From Isochrysis galbana (taxonomy: Eukaryota; Haptophyta; Isochrysidales; Isochrysidaceae), in NCBI GenBank assembly GCA_018136815.1, contig CM030936.1:5183774-5247773 (forward strand): 64,000 bases of DNA. The letters are read 5' to 3'. The notes below the pieces were generated by a model. It was not told where the DNA came from. It saw nothing but the letters and a program-made list of their open reading frames with translations, and ran no database searches. Positions 41,593 to 51,655 of the stretch are shown here, piece after piece (the first letter of the stretch is position 1; each line of letters begins with the position of its first letter). The translations under genes and the position numbers were made by a program.

Positions 41593-41654
41593 TTATGAGC
41601 ACGAAACGAAAAAAGTTTCCGTGAGCGCTTTTCACTTTGTTCCGTGCTCGCCAA

Positions 41655-42044
41655 TCAGTCATCAGATCTGCAGGTACCACTACGACACGTGTATTCACCA
41701 CAGCACTCCGAGTTACTTTGGCACACCGACCCTGGCTCGCGGCATGGCGTCTCACACACTCCCTCGTCATTGCACTCAAGTCCTTCACAGCACTCGTCGC
41801 CATAACTGCACGCCCCCCGTTTCTCGATACACGGTGTGACGGTACGGCACTTTTGGTCGGAACACACGAGATCGTGACAACAGTCTCCATCGTTTGCACA
41901 CTCTCCATCCACATCCTTACATCTGTCTGGCTGCTTCTTATTCGTGAGTACCAACGCCACGACGATGGCGGCGACCACGGTGGCGACGACCACCGCGAGG
42001 GCAATCAAAAGTCGTTTCGAGGGCATATCTACTCGTATGTCCAT
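41655..42044 (-). CDS. membrane-anchored protein with three cystine-knot repeats, 129 aa
   Basis: Start at ATG 42044 (MDIRVDMPSKRLL); ATG 42026 is an alternative. A single hydrophobic helix (LLIALAVVVATVVAAIVVAL) near the N-terminus should anchor the protein, with the rest outside the cytoplasm. Three consecutive ~30-residue modules follow, each with the pattern C-x6-C-x5/6-CC-x4-C-x3/4-C (e.g. CKDVDGECANDGDCCHDLVC), a six-Cys inhibitor-cystine-knot or dickkopf/colipase-like arrangement. Such modules are stable extracellular binding domains; ligand unknown. Frames further upstream on this strand are open but are the shadow of the opposite-strand VWD-like sequence. An intronless neighbour of the 211-aa protein. 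Confidence 0.7.
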   Translation of the reverse strand: MDIRVDMPSKRLLIALAVVVATVVAAIVVALVLTNKKQPDRCKDVDGECANDGDCCHDLVCSDQKCRTVTPCIEKRGACSYGDECCEGLECNDEGVCETPCREPGSVCQSNSECCGEYTCRSGTCRSDD

Positions 42045-42054
42045 TTTTTTTTCA

Positions 42055-42664
42055 ACGTTTCCGGCGTCGCGCTCGCCGTCGGTGGCGCTCTTCCTCAGAT
42101 TACACGCCTGCGCTACTTCTCGCCGTCGACGTCCAGCGGCACCACCACAGGCGACCCGCACCTCGTCTTTGCGCACGGCGGTCACGCCGACTTCCGCGGC
42201 AAGAACGGCACCCTGTACAACTTCTTCAGCTCGGGCAAGCTGTCTGTCAACGTGCGCATTGAAGCCGCCGACTTCAGGCTTCGCGACGTGCTCGTCCACG
42301 GCACGTTCGTGACCGAGGCGCACGTTGTTCACGCCGATGGCGCGCGGCTTTCCGCGTGGGCCAACCTTGTCGGCGCGCACAACTTTGGCGCACACCAGTA
42401 CAACGCGACTGCGTGCAGCGCAGATGGCCACTTGCTGAGCAAGTTCACCGACGTGTGGCTGCACACCTCACGCGAGTGCGGCGGTGGAATGGGAAATCCG
42501 CATCACGTCGAGGCCAGTTTACGACTGGGTGGCGGGACCCAAGCATCGCTTTGACTTCAAGATCACGCCGCGTGTTCCAGTCGCCGCGCCGCCTCATGGC
42601 CTGCTTGGCCAAGGCTTTGTGGGAACGCGTCGCGACGGAGCGATCGACACTTATCCAGTCGTGA
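42055..42664 (+). pseudogene. VWD-like domain protein fragment with a frameshift
   Basis: From TGDPHLVFAHGGHADFRGKN through GTLYNFFSSGKLSVNVRIEA and VHGTFVTEAHVV the sequence resembles the start of von Willebrand factor type D-like domains (GDPHL, DFRG, Y-F/N). At about 42480-42490 the frame shifts by one base in GCGGCGGTGG, after which WEIRITSRPVYDWVAGPKHR, FDFKITPRVP and PPHGLLGQGFVGTRRDGAID continue the same domain. The 5' end abuts or overlaps the cystine-knot gene start; an acceptor-like CTTCCTCAG at 42090-42098 could begin an exon. Either a pseudogene or a gene broken by a sequencing error. Confidence 0.6.
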
Positions 42665-43013
42665 TGCACTGCTCCAAGTACACACCCCTCCCGAACACGT
42701 CGGCGACGAGAACGGCCAGGCTGATGCAGAAACGAGTGCCCAGCCCACGACGCCGGTGGCCCGCGTCCACGGCCATCTTCACAATGTCAATGTCCAGCGG
42801 ACCCTCCAGGCCCCGGCGCGGAACGATGGACCAACGGAGCTCCACCTCCACTGCGCCGCAGCGCAACTCGAGGTACCGCTGGCGCGGGGTCAGATGAGAC
42901 AAGGCCTCGCGGGCGGCCTCCCACTGGGGAAGCCGCAGCTCCTCCTCCACACACCAACCGCCCAGCGCATCCACCGGCCACCCACCATACGGGTTGCCCG
43001 CCGTCTGCTGCAT
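42651..43013 (-). CDS. GNAT-like N-acetyltransferase fragment, 120 aa
   Basis: ATG start at 43013. The second half reads DIVKMAVDAGHRRRGLGTRF followed by CISLAVLVADVFGRGVYLEQ; RRRGLGT fits the acetyl-CoA-binding RxxGxG/A loop of GNAT enzymes. The protein stops soon after YLEQCITTG, earlier than the normal GNAT fold would end, and its 3' end overlaps the convergent VWD-like fragment, so it is probably truncated. Acetyl acceptor unknown. Confidence 0.45.
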   Translation of the reverse strand: MQQTAGNPYGGWPVDALGGWCVEEELRLPQWEAAREALSHLTPRQRYLELRCGAVEVELRWSIVPRRGLEGPLDIDIVKMAVDAGHRRRGLGTRFCISLAVLVADVFGRGVYLEQCITTG

Positions 43014-43206
43014 CGCTCTCTCTCTCTATCTCTCTCTCTCCTCCTGGACGGGTCTCGGCTCCCACATGTAATACATTTTCCCCTTCCGACACTTGAAGCA
43101 CGGCCATAACCAAGAGCGCCTGGCCTCGCTCCCATCGTCGGAGGGCTCGTCGGAGGGCGCGTCGGAGGGCGCGTCGGGCGGCTGCGGACCCTCGTCGCCC
43201 TCGGGG

Positions 43207-44190
43207 GACGCTGCACCGCTCGGCGGGGAAGGCTGCACGAGCGAGCTGCATTCCCCAGAAAGTTGTTTGTTTCCCCCCCCTACCCCCTCACGCGGAAGGT
43301 TGTCAGATTAGTGCGCGGTTAAGGAGGGAGTGCGCGGTTTCCTAGTGGGTGAAATCTGACACCGTTCCGCGTGAGGGGGTAGGGGGGGAAATCAACAACT
43401 TTCTGGGGACGCTGCACCGCTCGGCGGGGAAGGCTGCACGAGCGAGCTGCATTCCCCAGAAAGTTGTTTGTTTCCCCCCCTACCCCCTCACGCGGAAGGT
43501 TGTCAGATTAGTGCGCGGTTAAGGAGTGTAAAGTGCGCGGTTTTGTAGGGGTCCAAATCTGACACCTTTCCGCGTGAGGGGGGTGGGGGGGAAATCAACA
43601 ACTTTCTGGGGACGCTGCACCGCTCGGCGGGGAAGGCTGCACGAGCGAGCTGCATTCCCCAGAAAGTTGTTTGTTTTCCCCCCTACCCCCTCACGCGGAA
43701 GGTTGTCAGATTAGTGCGCGGTTAAGGAGTGTAAAGTGCGCGATTTTGTAGGGGTCCAAATCTGACACCTTTCCGCGTGAGGGGGTGGGGGGAAATCAAC
43801 AACTTTCTGGGGACGCTGCACCGCTCGGCGGGGAAGGCTGCACGAGCGAGCTGCATTCCCCAGAAAGTTGTTTGTTTCCCCCCCTACCCCCTCACGCGGA
43901 AGGTTGTCAGATTAGTGCGCGGTTAAGGAGTGTAAAGTGCGCGGTTTTGTAGGGGTCCAAATCTGACACCTTTCCGCGTGAGGGGGGTGGGGGGGGGAAA
44001 TCAACAACTTTCTGGGGATGCTGCACCGCTTGGCGGGGAGGGCTGCACGAGCGAGTCGACTCCGCCAGAAAGTTGTTTGGTTTCCCCCCTCCCCCCTCAC
44101 GCGGAAAGGTGTCAGATTTGAACATAATGTACAACAATATCGTTTAAACCAAACAACTTTCTGGGGACGCTGCACCACTCGGCGGGGGAC
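43207..44190. repeat. tandem array of ~200-bp units, each a large imperfect palindrome
   Basis: GACGCTGCACCGCTCGGCGG recurs at about 43207, 43408, 43611, 43812, 44017 (GATG variant) and 44166 (CCACTC variant), giving periods of 201, 203, 201, 205 and 149. Each unit is a ~50-bp spacer followed by a ~150-bp inverted repeat: left arm CCCCAGAAAGTTGTTTG then a C-run and CCCCCTCACGCGGAAGG; right arm CCTTTCCGCGTGAGGGGG, a G-run and CAACAACTTTCTGGGG. The loop contains GATTAGTGCGCGGTTAAGGA. The last unit has a different loop (AACATAATGTACAACAATATCG). It looks like a terminal-inverted-repeat element amplified together with a piece of flanking DNA. Confidence 0.9.
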
Positions 44191-44193
44191 TTA

Positions 44194-44883
44194 TTGCCCA
44201 CCACCCCATACGACTGCAAGAGAGGACACGATGAGTGGGCCTTCTGCTTGGGCGCCTCGGAGTATGTACAAGCATTGAAGCGGAAGGTCGCGCGGGGGGA
44301 TATCGATGCGTTGCTCAAGATGATTTTGCCGCACATTCATTGTGATGGGCGCGAGCTCAAGCTTGAGGACTTGATCGTCTTGGATGTACTGTCCAAAGAG
44401 GGCGCGTACTTTCCCCAGATCCACAATGACATCCAGTGGGAATTCTATCCGAACGACGGGTTCCAAGTTTGGATGCTTCTTGAAAACGAGCACCAACAAA
44501 ACTGGGGTAACATGTTCATATTTGATTCCAATGAAGGAGAGAATGGCCGTGTGAGGCTTGCAGACGACAACCAAACATTGATGTTCGTGACCCCTCGGCA
44601 CGAAAGGGAGTCCAAGATCAGCCGATGTGCGAAGTATTTGGATTTCACGCCCGGAGATATGTTGGTATTTAGCTCCCGCTTCTTGCACATGTCCGACTTT
44701 CGCGTCCTCAAAAGCCGCAGGAAGTCGGTTGGCTTTCGCGTCCTCGTGCGTCGAAAAGGGTGCGCCGTACCGCCCCCGCGTAAGCTCTGGAACTTCGAAG
44801 CCGGGTATACCCTCGGGCAGAGCCTACTATACCATATCAAATGCTTCCGTGGCTGTACACGCTATTCGCTGTCGGGGATCTGA
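44194..44883 (+). CDS. PhyH-like Fe(II)/2-oxoglutarate dioxygenase, ~229 aa, N-terminus uncertain
   Basis: The frame opens at TTG 44194, at the edge of the palindromic array; no ATG lies near, so the N-terminus may have been replaced by the array. The core shows PQIHNDIQWEFYPNDGFQVW (HxD iron ligands), MLLENEHQQNWGNMFIFDS, then FTPGDMLVFSSRFLHMSD with the distal His ligand, and KSVGFRVLVRR with the Arg that would bind 2-oxoglutarate. This is the double-stranded beta-helix layout of phytanoyl-CoA dioxygenase-like oxygenases. Substrate unknown. Intronless; members occur in algae, bacteria and large viruses, so origin is open. Its C-terminus runs up to the cytochrome b561-like fragment. Confidence 0.6.
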   Translation: MPTTPYDCKRGHDEWAFCLGASEYVQALKRKVARGDIDALLKMILPHIHCDGRELKLEDLIVLDVLSKEGAYFPQIHNDIQWEFYPNDGFQVWMLLENEHQQNWGNMFIFDSNEGENGRVRLADDNQTLMFVTPRHERESKISRCAKYLDFTPGDMLVFSSRFLHMSDFRVLKSRRKSVGFRVLVRRKGCAVPPPRKLWNFEAGYTLGQSLLYHIKCFRGCTRYSLSGI

Positions 44884-44936
44884 AATCCCAGGAGCACCCC
44901 CCCCGGCTACCCGGCGAAGGGTTTGAAGGCACCGCG

Positions 44937-45488
44937 CGTCGCCAACCAGCGTGCTCCTCCCCTCGGGCGCCTTTTTCTCGCTCGCTTGGCGCTCCCGGCT
45001 CACCGGCGGCCTCTGGCTCCGTGTGCATCGCGTGGTGCAGGTGTGTTTCTCCCTCCTCCCCCCCCCCATCGACCCTCCCTCCCACGAAACAAGGCACCCC
45101 CCCCCGCTCTCGCAGGTAAGCGGGCTTTGCGGTGGCCGCCGCCGGCGTCGCGCTCGCCGTCGCGTGGGTGCCCCGAGGGCGCCACTTCTCGCACCCCCAT
45201 CATACGCTCGGGGCCGTCGCCTTCGCCCTCGCCCTCGCCCTGCTGCAGCCGCTCAACGCGCTCGTGCGCGGCCCGCCCGCCGCCCGCACCACACGCCGCG
45301 CCGTGTGGCGGGTCGCGCACAAGGGGACGGGCTACGCCGTGCTCGCCGTGGGCGTCTACCAGGCCCTCTCGGGGCGCGCCCTCATGCCGAGCCAAGGCGA
45401 CGCCGTTATCGTCGCGTACGGGGTGCTCCTGGGCCTCTTCTTGGGGGTGCTCGCGGGGGGGGGGGGGGGGGAGGGGGGCTCATGGTAG
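44937..45488 (+). pseudogene. cytochrome b561-like fragment
   Basis: A first segment reads VLLPSGAFFSLAWRSRLTGG followed by LWLRVHRVVQ, ends at a GTGTGT donor-like site (~45042) and is followed after a C-rich intron (acceptor CTCGCAG ~45116) by ALAVAWVPRGRHFSHPHHTL, GAVAFALALALLQPLNALVR and VWRVAHKGTGYAVLAVGVYQ. The paired transmembrane His positions and LLQPLNALVR are typical of the cytochrome b561 domain found in ferric reductases and DOMON proteins. The 5' part (an acceptor-like AACCAG precedes the first segment) and the C-terminus are missing, and a G-run ends the frame, so it is a remnant or an incompletely resolved gene. Confidence 0.6.
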
Positions 45489-46050
45489 GGTGAGAGTCCC
45501 CACAGGAGGGGATTTCTTTTATACCGACGCATCGCGTATTTGGAAACGAGGGGTACCAAATGAAGGCAAACGACCTGACGCGGCCGCTTCGCCTGCGACA
45601 GCTCCATGGGTTCTGGGGGGGCGCCCGCGGTGGGGGGCCCGAAGGAGAGGTGGGGAGCGGCGGCGCGCTCCATGGCGACCAACTATAAAGTTAGTTGCTG
45701 CAGTGAACTAGGAACCCGCAATTCCCTCGAGCTGTCTTTGTTTGCGTTCAAGCGTTATGGGTTATGGGTTTGCCTCAACCTAGAAATCAGATCGCTCGAC
45801 CGTAAGTAAAAGTAAGCCCATAACCCTGAAAGCTCGACTGCCCCAAAATCAGAATGCTCGCGCGAGGGCCGCTTCCGACCACAGAACGCTCGAGACCCCC
45901 CCTACACGTTTCATCCAAGCGAGAAGTGGAGAGTTTGAGTTTGGTGATCTGGTAGCCACTCTTCGCTACAAACTCAAGATTCAAGATTCACTCCCAATGC
46001 ACTTCGTTCATGTCAAGACTTTTCGTGCAACCGCCTCCTCCTAATTCACA
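45489..46050. other. intergenic with a 5' end resembling the 750-bp retroposon
   Basis: Minus strand at 45690 reads CTAACTTTATAGTTGGTCGCCATGGAG, similar to the opening of the 8437-9192 element (CTAAGTTTATACTTGGTTGCCCCATGG). Homology beyond that is weak. The remainder is the 3' flank of the kinase gene. Confidence 0.35.
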
Positions 46051-49000
46051 TTAAAGTAAAGAACTCCACTGCATACTCACTGCTTCGAATGATTCGGCGG
46101 GCTGTCTAATTGCCGGACAGTCTTCAATCTTACTCTCGCCCACTGCGGGCCGACAAGATGGCCTTCTGTTAGGGTTATGAGAGTCGGACATGTTCGACTT
46201 CGCTCTGGCGTCCAAGCTCACAGAATGAGCACGACACCAAGAAGCACCTTGAGAAGGCATGGAGAGTCGTAATAAGCGATATAATGTGCGCGCCGATCGA
46301 CTCAAGAATGTCTTTCGATGAGCTCCGCCTGACGCATCATTACTCATGGAGCTCGCACAGCTCGAGTGACAGCAATGATCACCCGTGGCGCGCATGCAAT
46401 CGCAATCATGACAACACAGGAGGCTTTCGTTGTGCACACCAACTTCACGTGTGAACGGCGATGAATTTGTAGTGAGTGGATCAAAAATCGCCCTATTCAG
46501 CTTGCTTGTCGATGCCCACCCATGATTGTGAGGTGAGCACAGATCGAACAGAGGCCTCTGGCAGCTCGTGCTGCCACGACTCGTTCCATCGGACAAGGTA
46601 GTTTGGTCATCGTACGCTACGCAGCCTTCCATTTTCTGTCTCCTTGCAGCACGAGTGGCATCAAGCCCAACGGGCTCACGCACGCTCGCCCCACTCGATG
46701 TTGTGACATGCTTTTCGTCGCAACGACGCATTTCGTCTAATCCGTTGGCCAGCATCGGCAGCGGCTCTGTAGTCGTGGCTAGGGATAAGTGTGTCAAGTG
46801 GCTTGGCTTGACGTGTGATGCACTCAAACGTCCTGCAAGCAAACAAACTCTTTGCTCACGCATTGACGGTACTCGTCCATCCTTCAGATTCAGCCCTTGC
46901 ACACGGGGCAGACCAGCATTACGGTCGGAGTTCACATACCTCATGCGACCAGCCGCCCACTTCCGCAGTTCTGCCACGATTTCCTCCATTGTAGCGCCGT
47001 TGAGACCATTGTCACTAAGATCTTGGCACGATTGAGCCAAGCTGCTTGTGGAACCACGGCGTCGGCCACTAGATGTTGCGGACACAATGCCATGGAGAGC
47101 GAACTGCTCCAAGGTTGCGGGAGTGGTATTACGCCTGTGACTTGCACGCGCATTGTAATATCGAACCAGTCTCTCCCCTCTAAGCCCTTGAGGATTGTCA
47201 CTGCTCTCAAATGAATCGCCAAACCTCGCACCGAAAGAACGATCGAGACATTGTGTTGTGGCAGGCCCCGGCACGAGTTTATAACTTATGCCTTGCTCGC
47301 AACCTGACAGAAGACTAGTACTGGCCTCACCAATACTGCTTTCACTCAGCCTCTCAGCACCCTGCCCTCCGCTTTGAATGCTGTCTTTTTTGTCCCCGCT
47401 ATTCTCGTCTCCATTTTCTGTGTGGCACTGGCCGGTGGCCGGCGCCTGAGGGCGTTTCGCTATGGCAATCGTACGAACAGCCGGCACTGTGCTTCCCATT
47501 ATGTGTGCGTTGGAGACTACATCTATGTCTCCCATGTCGCTTTCGTCATAGAAGCCTTCGGGCAGGATGACTGTCGACGCAAGTGACTCTGACCTTGATA
47601 CCACATGACTATCGTAGCGAGTAGTCTCGTCCTCGTGGCGCTCACCAATATTTGTCGCCCATTCGTCTGGCAAGACAACGGTGCTTGCAATCGAGCCAAC
47701 CAGTCCATCCAAGTCGGCCTCGTTCAGGGTATCCCCGCACGGGTCGGGCCAATTGCATATCGCATTCTCTCTACTCGCGACAGCGGCGTACTCATTTTGA
47801 GCTCTTGCAGCTGCTTCTGCTAAGTGGACTAGAGGCGTACGATCAGCGCGGTCTCGATGGAAGTCGGCTTGTATTAAATCCTCGCATGAGGGGCGCAGTG
47901 ACGGCTCCTTTTGTAGACATGACGCGAGGATCTCTATTAGAGCATCTGAGAGCTCTCCATCTACATACAAGCATGGCGGGAGAAACGGGACAATTTCGAG
48001 GGGCATGCGCGATCTCCTGGCCTAAGGAAGAGCAAGCAAGCTTGCGTTGCGATGATGCATTTGTACCCGCCCGCCGCATAGTACAATACATTTGTGTACG
48101 GCCCTCACTGAGGATTTGAGATGGTGTCGGTAGCCGTGCAGCGCTGCTCGGCCCTCTCACCTTGTTGCCTTTTGCTGGTCGGTGGCTCGCCGGAGACAAT
48201 CCTGAACATCGCAGCCATAGGATTAGATATCCTCGCATGAGGCGGCTCGCCGTCAAGGAGCTCAATGAGGGTGATTCCCAATGACCAAACGTCAGCAGAT
48301 GTGCCATATCCAATGCCGGATATCACCTGATGGAACATAGTGCCGGCAGCCGGAGCGGCCACGTGTGATGTTGATGTAGAGTTCACACCTCACGCTTCCA
48401 CCCATCTTTGGGTCTGAGTCTGGCAAAAGTACGAGCCGCGTGAGGGATAGGGATGCGCAGGTGGGTCGGCCGCCATCTAGGAGACCGACATGCTACGCAT
48501 CTAGGAGACCGACATGCTACGCGTGGCCGCTGTGCTCCTCTCTGGTTTGCGGCTGCACCTCTGGCGCCATCCACTGTGGTGTGCCGATGACAGTGTTCTG
48601 CATTGCCCCCGTAGCATCCAAGGCGGCGCTCACGCCAAAGTCAGCAATTTTGACCACTCCCGAGCGCGTAAGGAGCACATTCGCTGCCTTCAAGTCGCGG
48701 TGTACGGTGTGTTGTTCGTCGTGGAGGTAGCTCAAGCCTAGCAGGACATCACCGCAAATGGGGCGGAGCTGCTCCTCATTCAAACAACCTCCGACGAGGC
48801 GAGCCACTGCTTGGAGGGATCCGCATTCGCACAGCTCCATGAGCACCCAAATCTGCAAATGGGCAGGTGCCATCAGCATTCTCTTGCAACCATGCTGAAT
48901 GCGCAGACGCGAAGCTGCGCAAAGCACAGCCGGCGTGATGTTGTGATCGAGTATCAAAAAAAATAAATGGCGAGACTGCAAGAAATGCAGTGAGCGTGAT

Positions 49001-49688
49001 GCTTTGGGCGAGTATCGGGCGAGCAAGCAAGCGTTCTTGCATCGAGCTTGCAGGAGCACTTACCTCGGTCAGATTCGGCGCCGGAAGGGCTCCCATGAAG
49101 TGAACGATATTGGGGTGGTTGAATTCTCGCATGAGCGAGATCTCACTCTCGAGCTCTCGTTGAACTTCGCCACTAGCAAGAGAGGCGTCTGTTGGTACAA
49201 TCTTCACGGCCAGTCGGGCCCCAACTCCCTGAGAGGCGATGTGGCATTGGACCTGACTGTCACTCTAGGCCGATGAGTCCAGCATGGCCATGAGCGCAGA
49301 TTGGTCCAAGATTCAAACGAGTGGACCATTTTAGGGGAGTCCTCACGTCTTCTGCCTCGTAGACTGTGCCGAAAGAGCCTCTTCCCAGGCATCCCCGCAA
49401 TTTAGGAAGGGCGTCAGGCTGGACAGGAGTGCGCGGAGGAGCCCTGAGCCAAGGAGTACTCTGGTCGCCCTCTGCAAGATCGCGTTGTTCGATGACCGGC
49501 CGCTTGCGTGCTGGAGACGAGGGTTGACTTGTTCTTCCGGGGATGACGCGAAACTCTTCCCACGCAGGACGATGAGGGGCGACGTCTTCTGGGCGGAGGA
49601 TGATGACAGTAGCACTCTGGTCGGTGTGGCCGCCGTCGGCTGCTTGCCGCTCAGGCGAAATGTCTGGCTGCTCTGCCGGCGTCGTCAT
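46051..49688 (-). CDS. STE20-like serine/threonine protein kinase, 5 exons, ~994 aa
   Basis: Exons 49688-49347, 49228-49064, 48852-48559, 48326-48109 and 48016-46051; all GT-AG. The frame is open upstream to a stop at 49859 with no earlier ATG, so 49688 is used although an upstream exon is possible. An acidic, disordered N-terminus (~90 aa) leads to the kinase domain: GRGSFGTVYEAED (glycine loop), LAVKIVP (ATP Lys), a helix with Glu in SEISLMREFNHPNIV, WVLMELCECGSL (hinge), VHRDLKAANVLL (catalytic loop), IADFGVSAAL (Mg loop) and GTPQWMAPEV|ISGIGYGTSADVWSLGI, joined across intron 3. The GTPxWMAPEV form and DFGVSA are STE20/MST hallmarks; Ser/Thr activity is expected. The ~600-residue C-terminal tail is Ser/Thr-rich and low in motifs, probably regulatory. 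Substrates unknown; the family typically acts atop MAPK or Hippo-type cascades. Confidence 0.85.
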
Positions 49689-49979
49689 GTCGACGTCGAT
49701 GTGATTGAGTTCTGGGACTATCGGAGGGGCGCGAGTGTACGCGCTGCGTCGAGGGCGGGCGCCCGCCTCGCCGAAGAGCGCCGGCGGCTCCGTCCGGCTG
49801 CGGCGCAGCGTCGGGGCGCCCGACACGGCGCCCTCCGAGTCGTCCCTTTCCGCCAATCACACATGAGCGCTCTGGCTCTGGGTTACTTCACAGTTTTGGT
49901 TATCTGGTTATACACATGAGCGTTCTGGGAAAAGATAAAACCAGAGTGCTCAAACGCATGACCAGAATGCTCTGATGAA

Positions 49980-50110
49980 AAAAAAATCTTCTTAAAATTC
50001 CCCGCTACGCGTGCGGCGTGAGGCAGTGTGCTTGTGTACCTCCCTACTACCCAACCGTAACCCCTAACAACCCCCTCCCCTTTCCCAGTTCCCTCTTTAG
50101 CGGAGAAGCT
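49980..50110 (-). repeat. LINE-family oligo-T end fragment
   Basis: Minus strand reads CCTCACGCCGCACGCGTAGC then GGGGAATTTTAAGAAGA and a T-run at 49980. It corresponds to the 3' end of the LINEs at 10132-10157 and 37833-37856. Confidence 0.6.
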
Positions 50111-50700
50111 GGTTCCGGGGAGGCCGCGCGCGTTGCTTCGGCCAGGAGTTGGAGAGAAGGGGGCGGGAGACTGTGGTTCGTCCTTTGGTCTAGTGTCGGC
50201 TCGGGTTTCCCTCCCTCATACATCGTAGGATCTTCATTGATATCCGTTGTGGTTCCTACTAAGAGGTTTAGCTACCCTAGGTGATGTTTCGTATGTCCAG
50301 ACCTCTCGCCGCCTGCAAGAGGTCTTCCGATGTTCCTAGGTTGAAGTCTTTGTCCACCGTGTACAGAGGGCTTATCATTTTCTTAATATGCTTGTTGCTC
50401 GGGGCGTGTAACCCCATATTCTCTCGTTGTTTTTTCAGTAGCCATGCAGCGATCTTGTATCGCAGTGGCGCCAGCGCCCGGGGAGATTTGAGATTTGATG
50501 CGCCCCGTTGTGCTCGACACGACGTCTCAGTGCGAGTGACGATCCCAGCCGACCCACGGTGTCGACGGTTCCAAGAATAGCTGAAGCTTGGATTTTGGAG
50601 GCATTCGATGTGGATTTCTAGCTTTGCCACCCTTGAACTGTCCAGTCTTCGCGGATCTGGCCGGGGCCATGACTGGAGCTGTTGTGCGGTTTTGTTATGG
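50111..50700. other. no gene confidently recognised
   Basis: A minus-strand frame at 50277-50630 (117 aa, MAKLEIHIECLQNPSFSYSW) is open but has no motif; it could be a retroelement scrap. The rest is unassigned. Confidence 0.3.
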
Positions 50701-50717
50701 TTATGCGATCCAGATTG

Positions 50718-51231
50718 AGATCACGTGCTGGCAAGCGAAAAACATGAACACATGAGATCACGTGCTGGCAAGCGAAAAACATGAACACATGAGCGACCAG
50801 GGCTAGCGCCCCGGATAATAAAACAACTGAGCGTTAATTAATACCACTACTGCCACTAGCCCGGTACTATCACGACACCCCTCAGCGCACTTGCCAGCGA
50901 CCATGGCTAGCGCCCCGGAAACCAGGGAGGGGAATCCTCCCGCATGACCCACCCATGGGGAAAGCCTCGCGGCTGGGCCTTGGCCCCCACAAAGAAGCGC
51001 AGCAAAATGCGCCTCACCACAACTTATAGCCAAAAGGCCTGCCTCCCCCCTCCCCCGAAGCCAGACCCAAGGTAGTGCACAGGGGTCGACCCCCCGAAAC
51101 CGAACAAAAAGGAACGAGGGGGGGAGCGGAAAGGGGAGTGAGGGAGAGGCAAGGGCGTTGTCGATGGGGAGCCCTGCGGAAAGGGTAGCGGTAGCGGGTA
51201 GCAACAGCAGTAGGCATCTTCAAGATTTTTT
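50718..51231 (+). mobile_element. 514-bp oligo-T retroposon with 17-bp target duplication
   Basis: TTATGCGATCCAGATTG at 50701-50717 is repeated at 51232-51248. The insert starts with two perfect copies of a 37-bp unit (AGATCACGTGCTGGCAAGCG..., 50718-50754 and 50755-50791), continues through a block shared with 54660-54760 (CACTAGCCCGGTACTA) and a 3' part shared with 20967-21126 (GGTAGTGCAC...ACCGAACAAAAAGGAA), and ends GGCATCTTCAAGA plus eight T. The promoter-like repeated 5' end suggests a near-full-length copy. Non-coding. Confidence 0.85.
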
Positions 51232-51429
51232 TTATGCGATCCAGATTGCACCGTTTACGAGAGCGCGTGGCATGCTCGACAGCCGATGGACCGATGGATC
51301 GAAGAAAAGATTTTCAACGAATTTGTCGAGTTCATTCGTTGTGATGTTGCACCCTTGAGCGCCGTCAAACGCGCTAGTGACTAGTGATGTAGAGATTGAG
51401 ATTGAAGTGGTCTCTCGGCGGGGGTACTA

Positions 51430-51606
51430 CGTTTGTAGTTGTAGACTTGTAGAGCATCTTGTTAGCTAGCATCCCTAGCCACATACACCGGACGAGCCAT
51501 GCACCAACCGCGCACACCCCCATCGCGGGGGAGGGGCTCCGTTGCCGATGAAGGCTACGGACCACAGCACTAAGGTTATACCCGCACAGCAAGAAAAACT
51601 CTAACG
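51430..51606 (-). repeat. diverged copia LTR plus primer-binding region, inverted
   Basis: On the minus strand, from 51606, it reads CGTTAGAGTTTTTCTTGCTG...ATAACCTTAGTGCTG...CGATGGGGGTGTGCGCGG...GTGGCTAGGGATGCTAGCTA...ACAAACG, 177 bp, clearly related to the LTR at 24686-24863 with many substitutions. It is followed by TAGTACCCCCGCCGAGAG (51429 downward), the candidate primer-binding site. The interior of the element beyond about 51380 is gone. Confidence 0.88.
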
Positions 51607-51655
51607 AGAGATGAGTAGTAGTAGAATACTCCATCACAGAGTAAAGTACACATAC

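Noticed and set aside
41655..42464. Longer minus-strand frame upstream of the cystine-knot protein (N-terminal extension to 42464)
   Set aside because: The extension is the antisense of the VWD-like sequence and lacks protein character; ATG 42044 fits a membrane anchor better.
43026..43251. Small minus-strand ORFs next to the hairpin array (about 70-155 aa)
   Set aside because: They begin at non-ATG codons or inside the repeat spacer and are Pro/Ser/Asp low complexity; not supported as genes.
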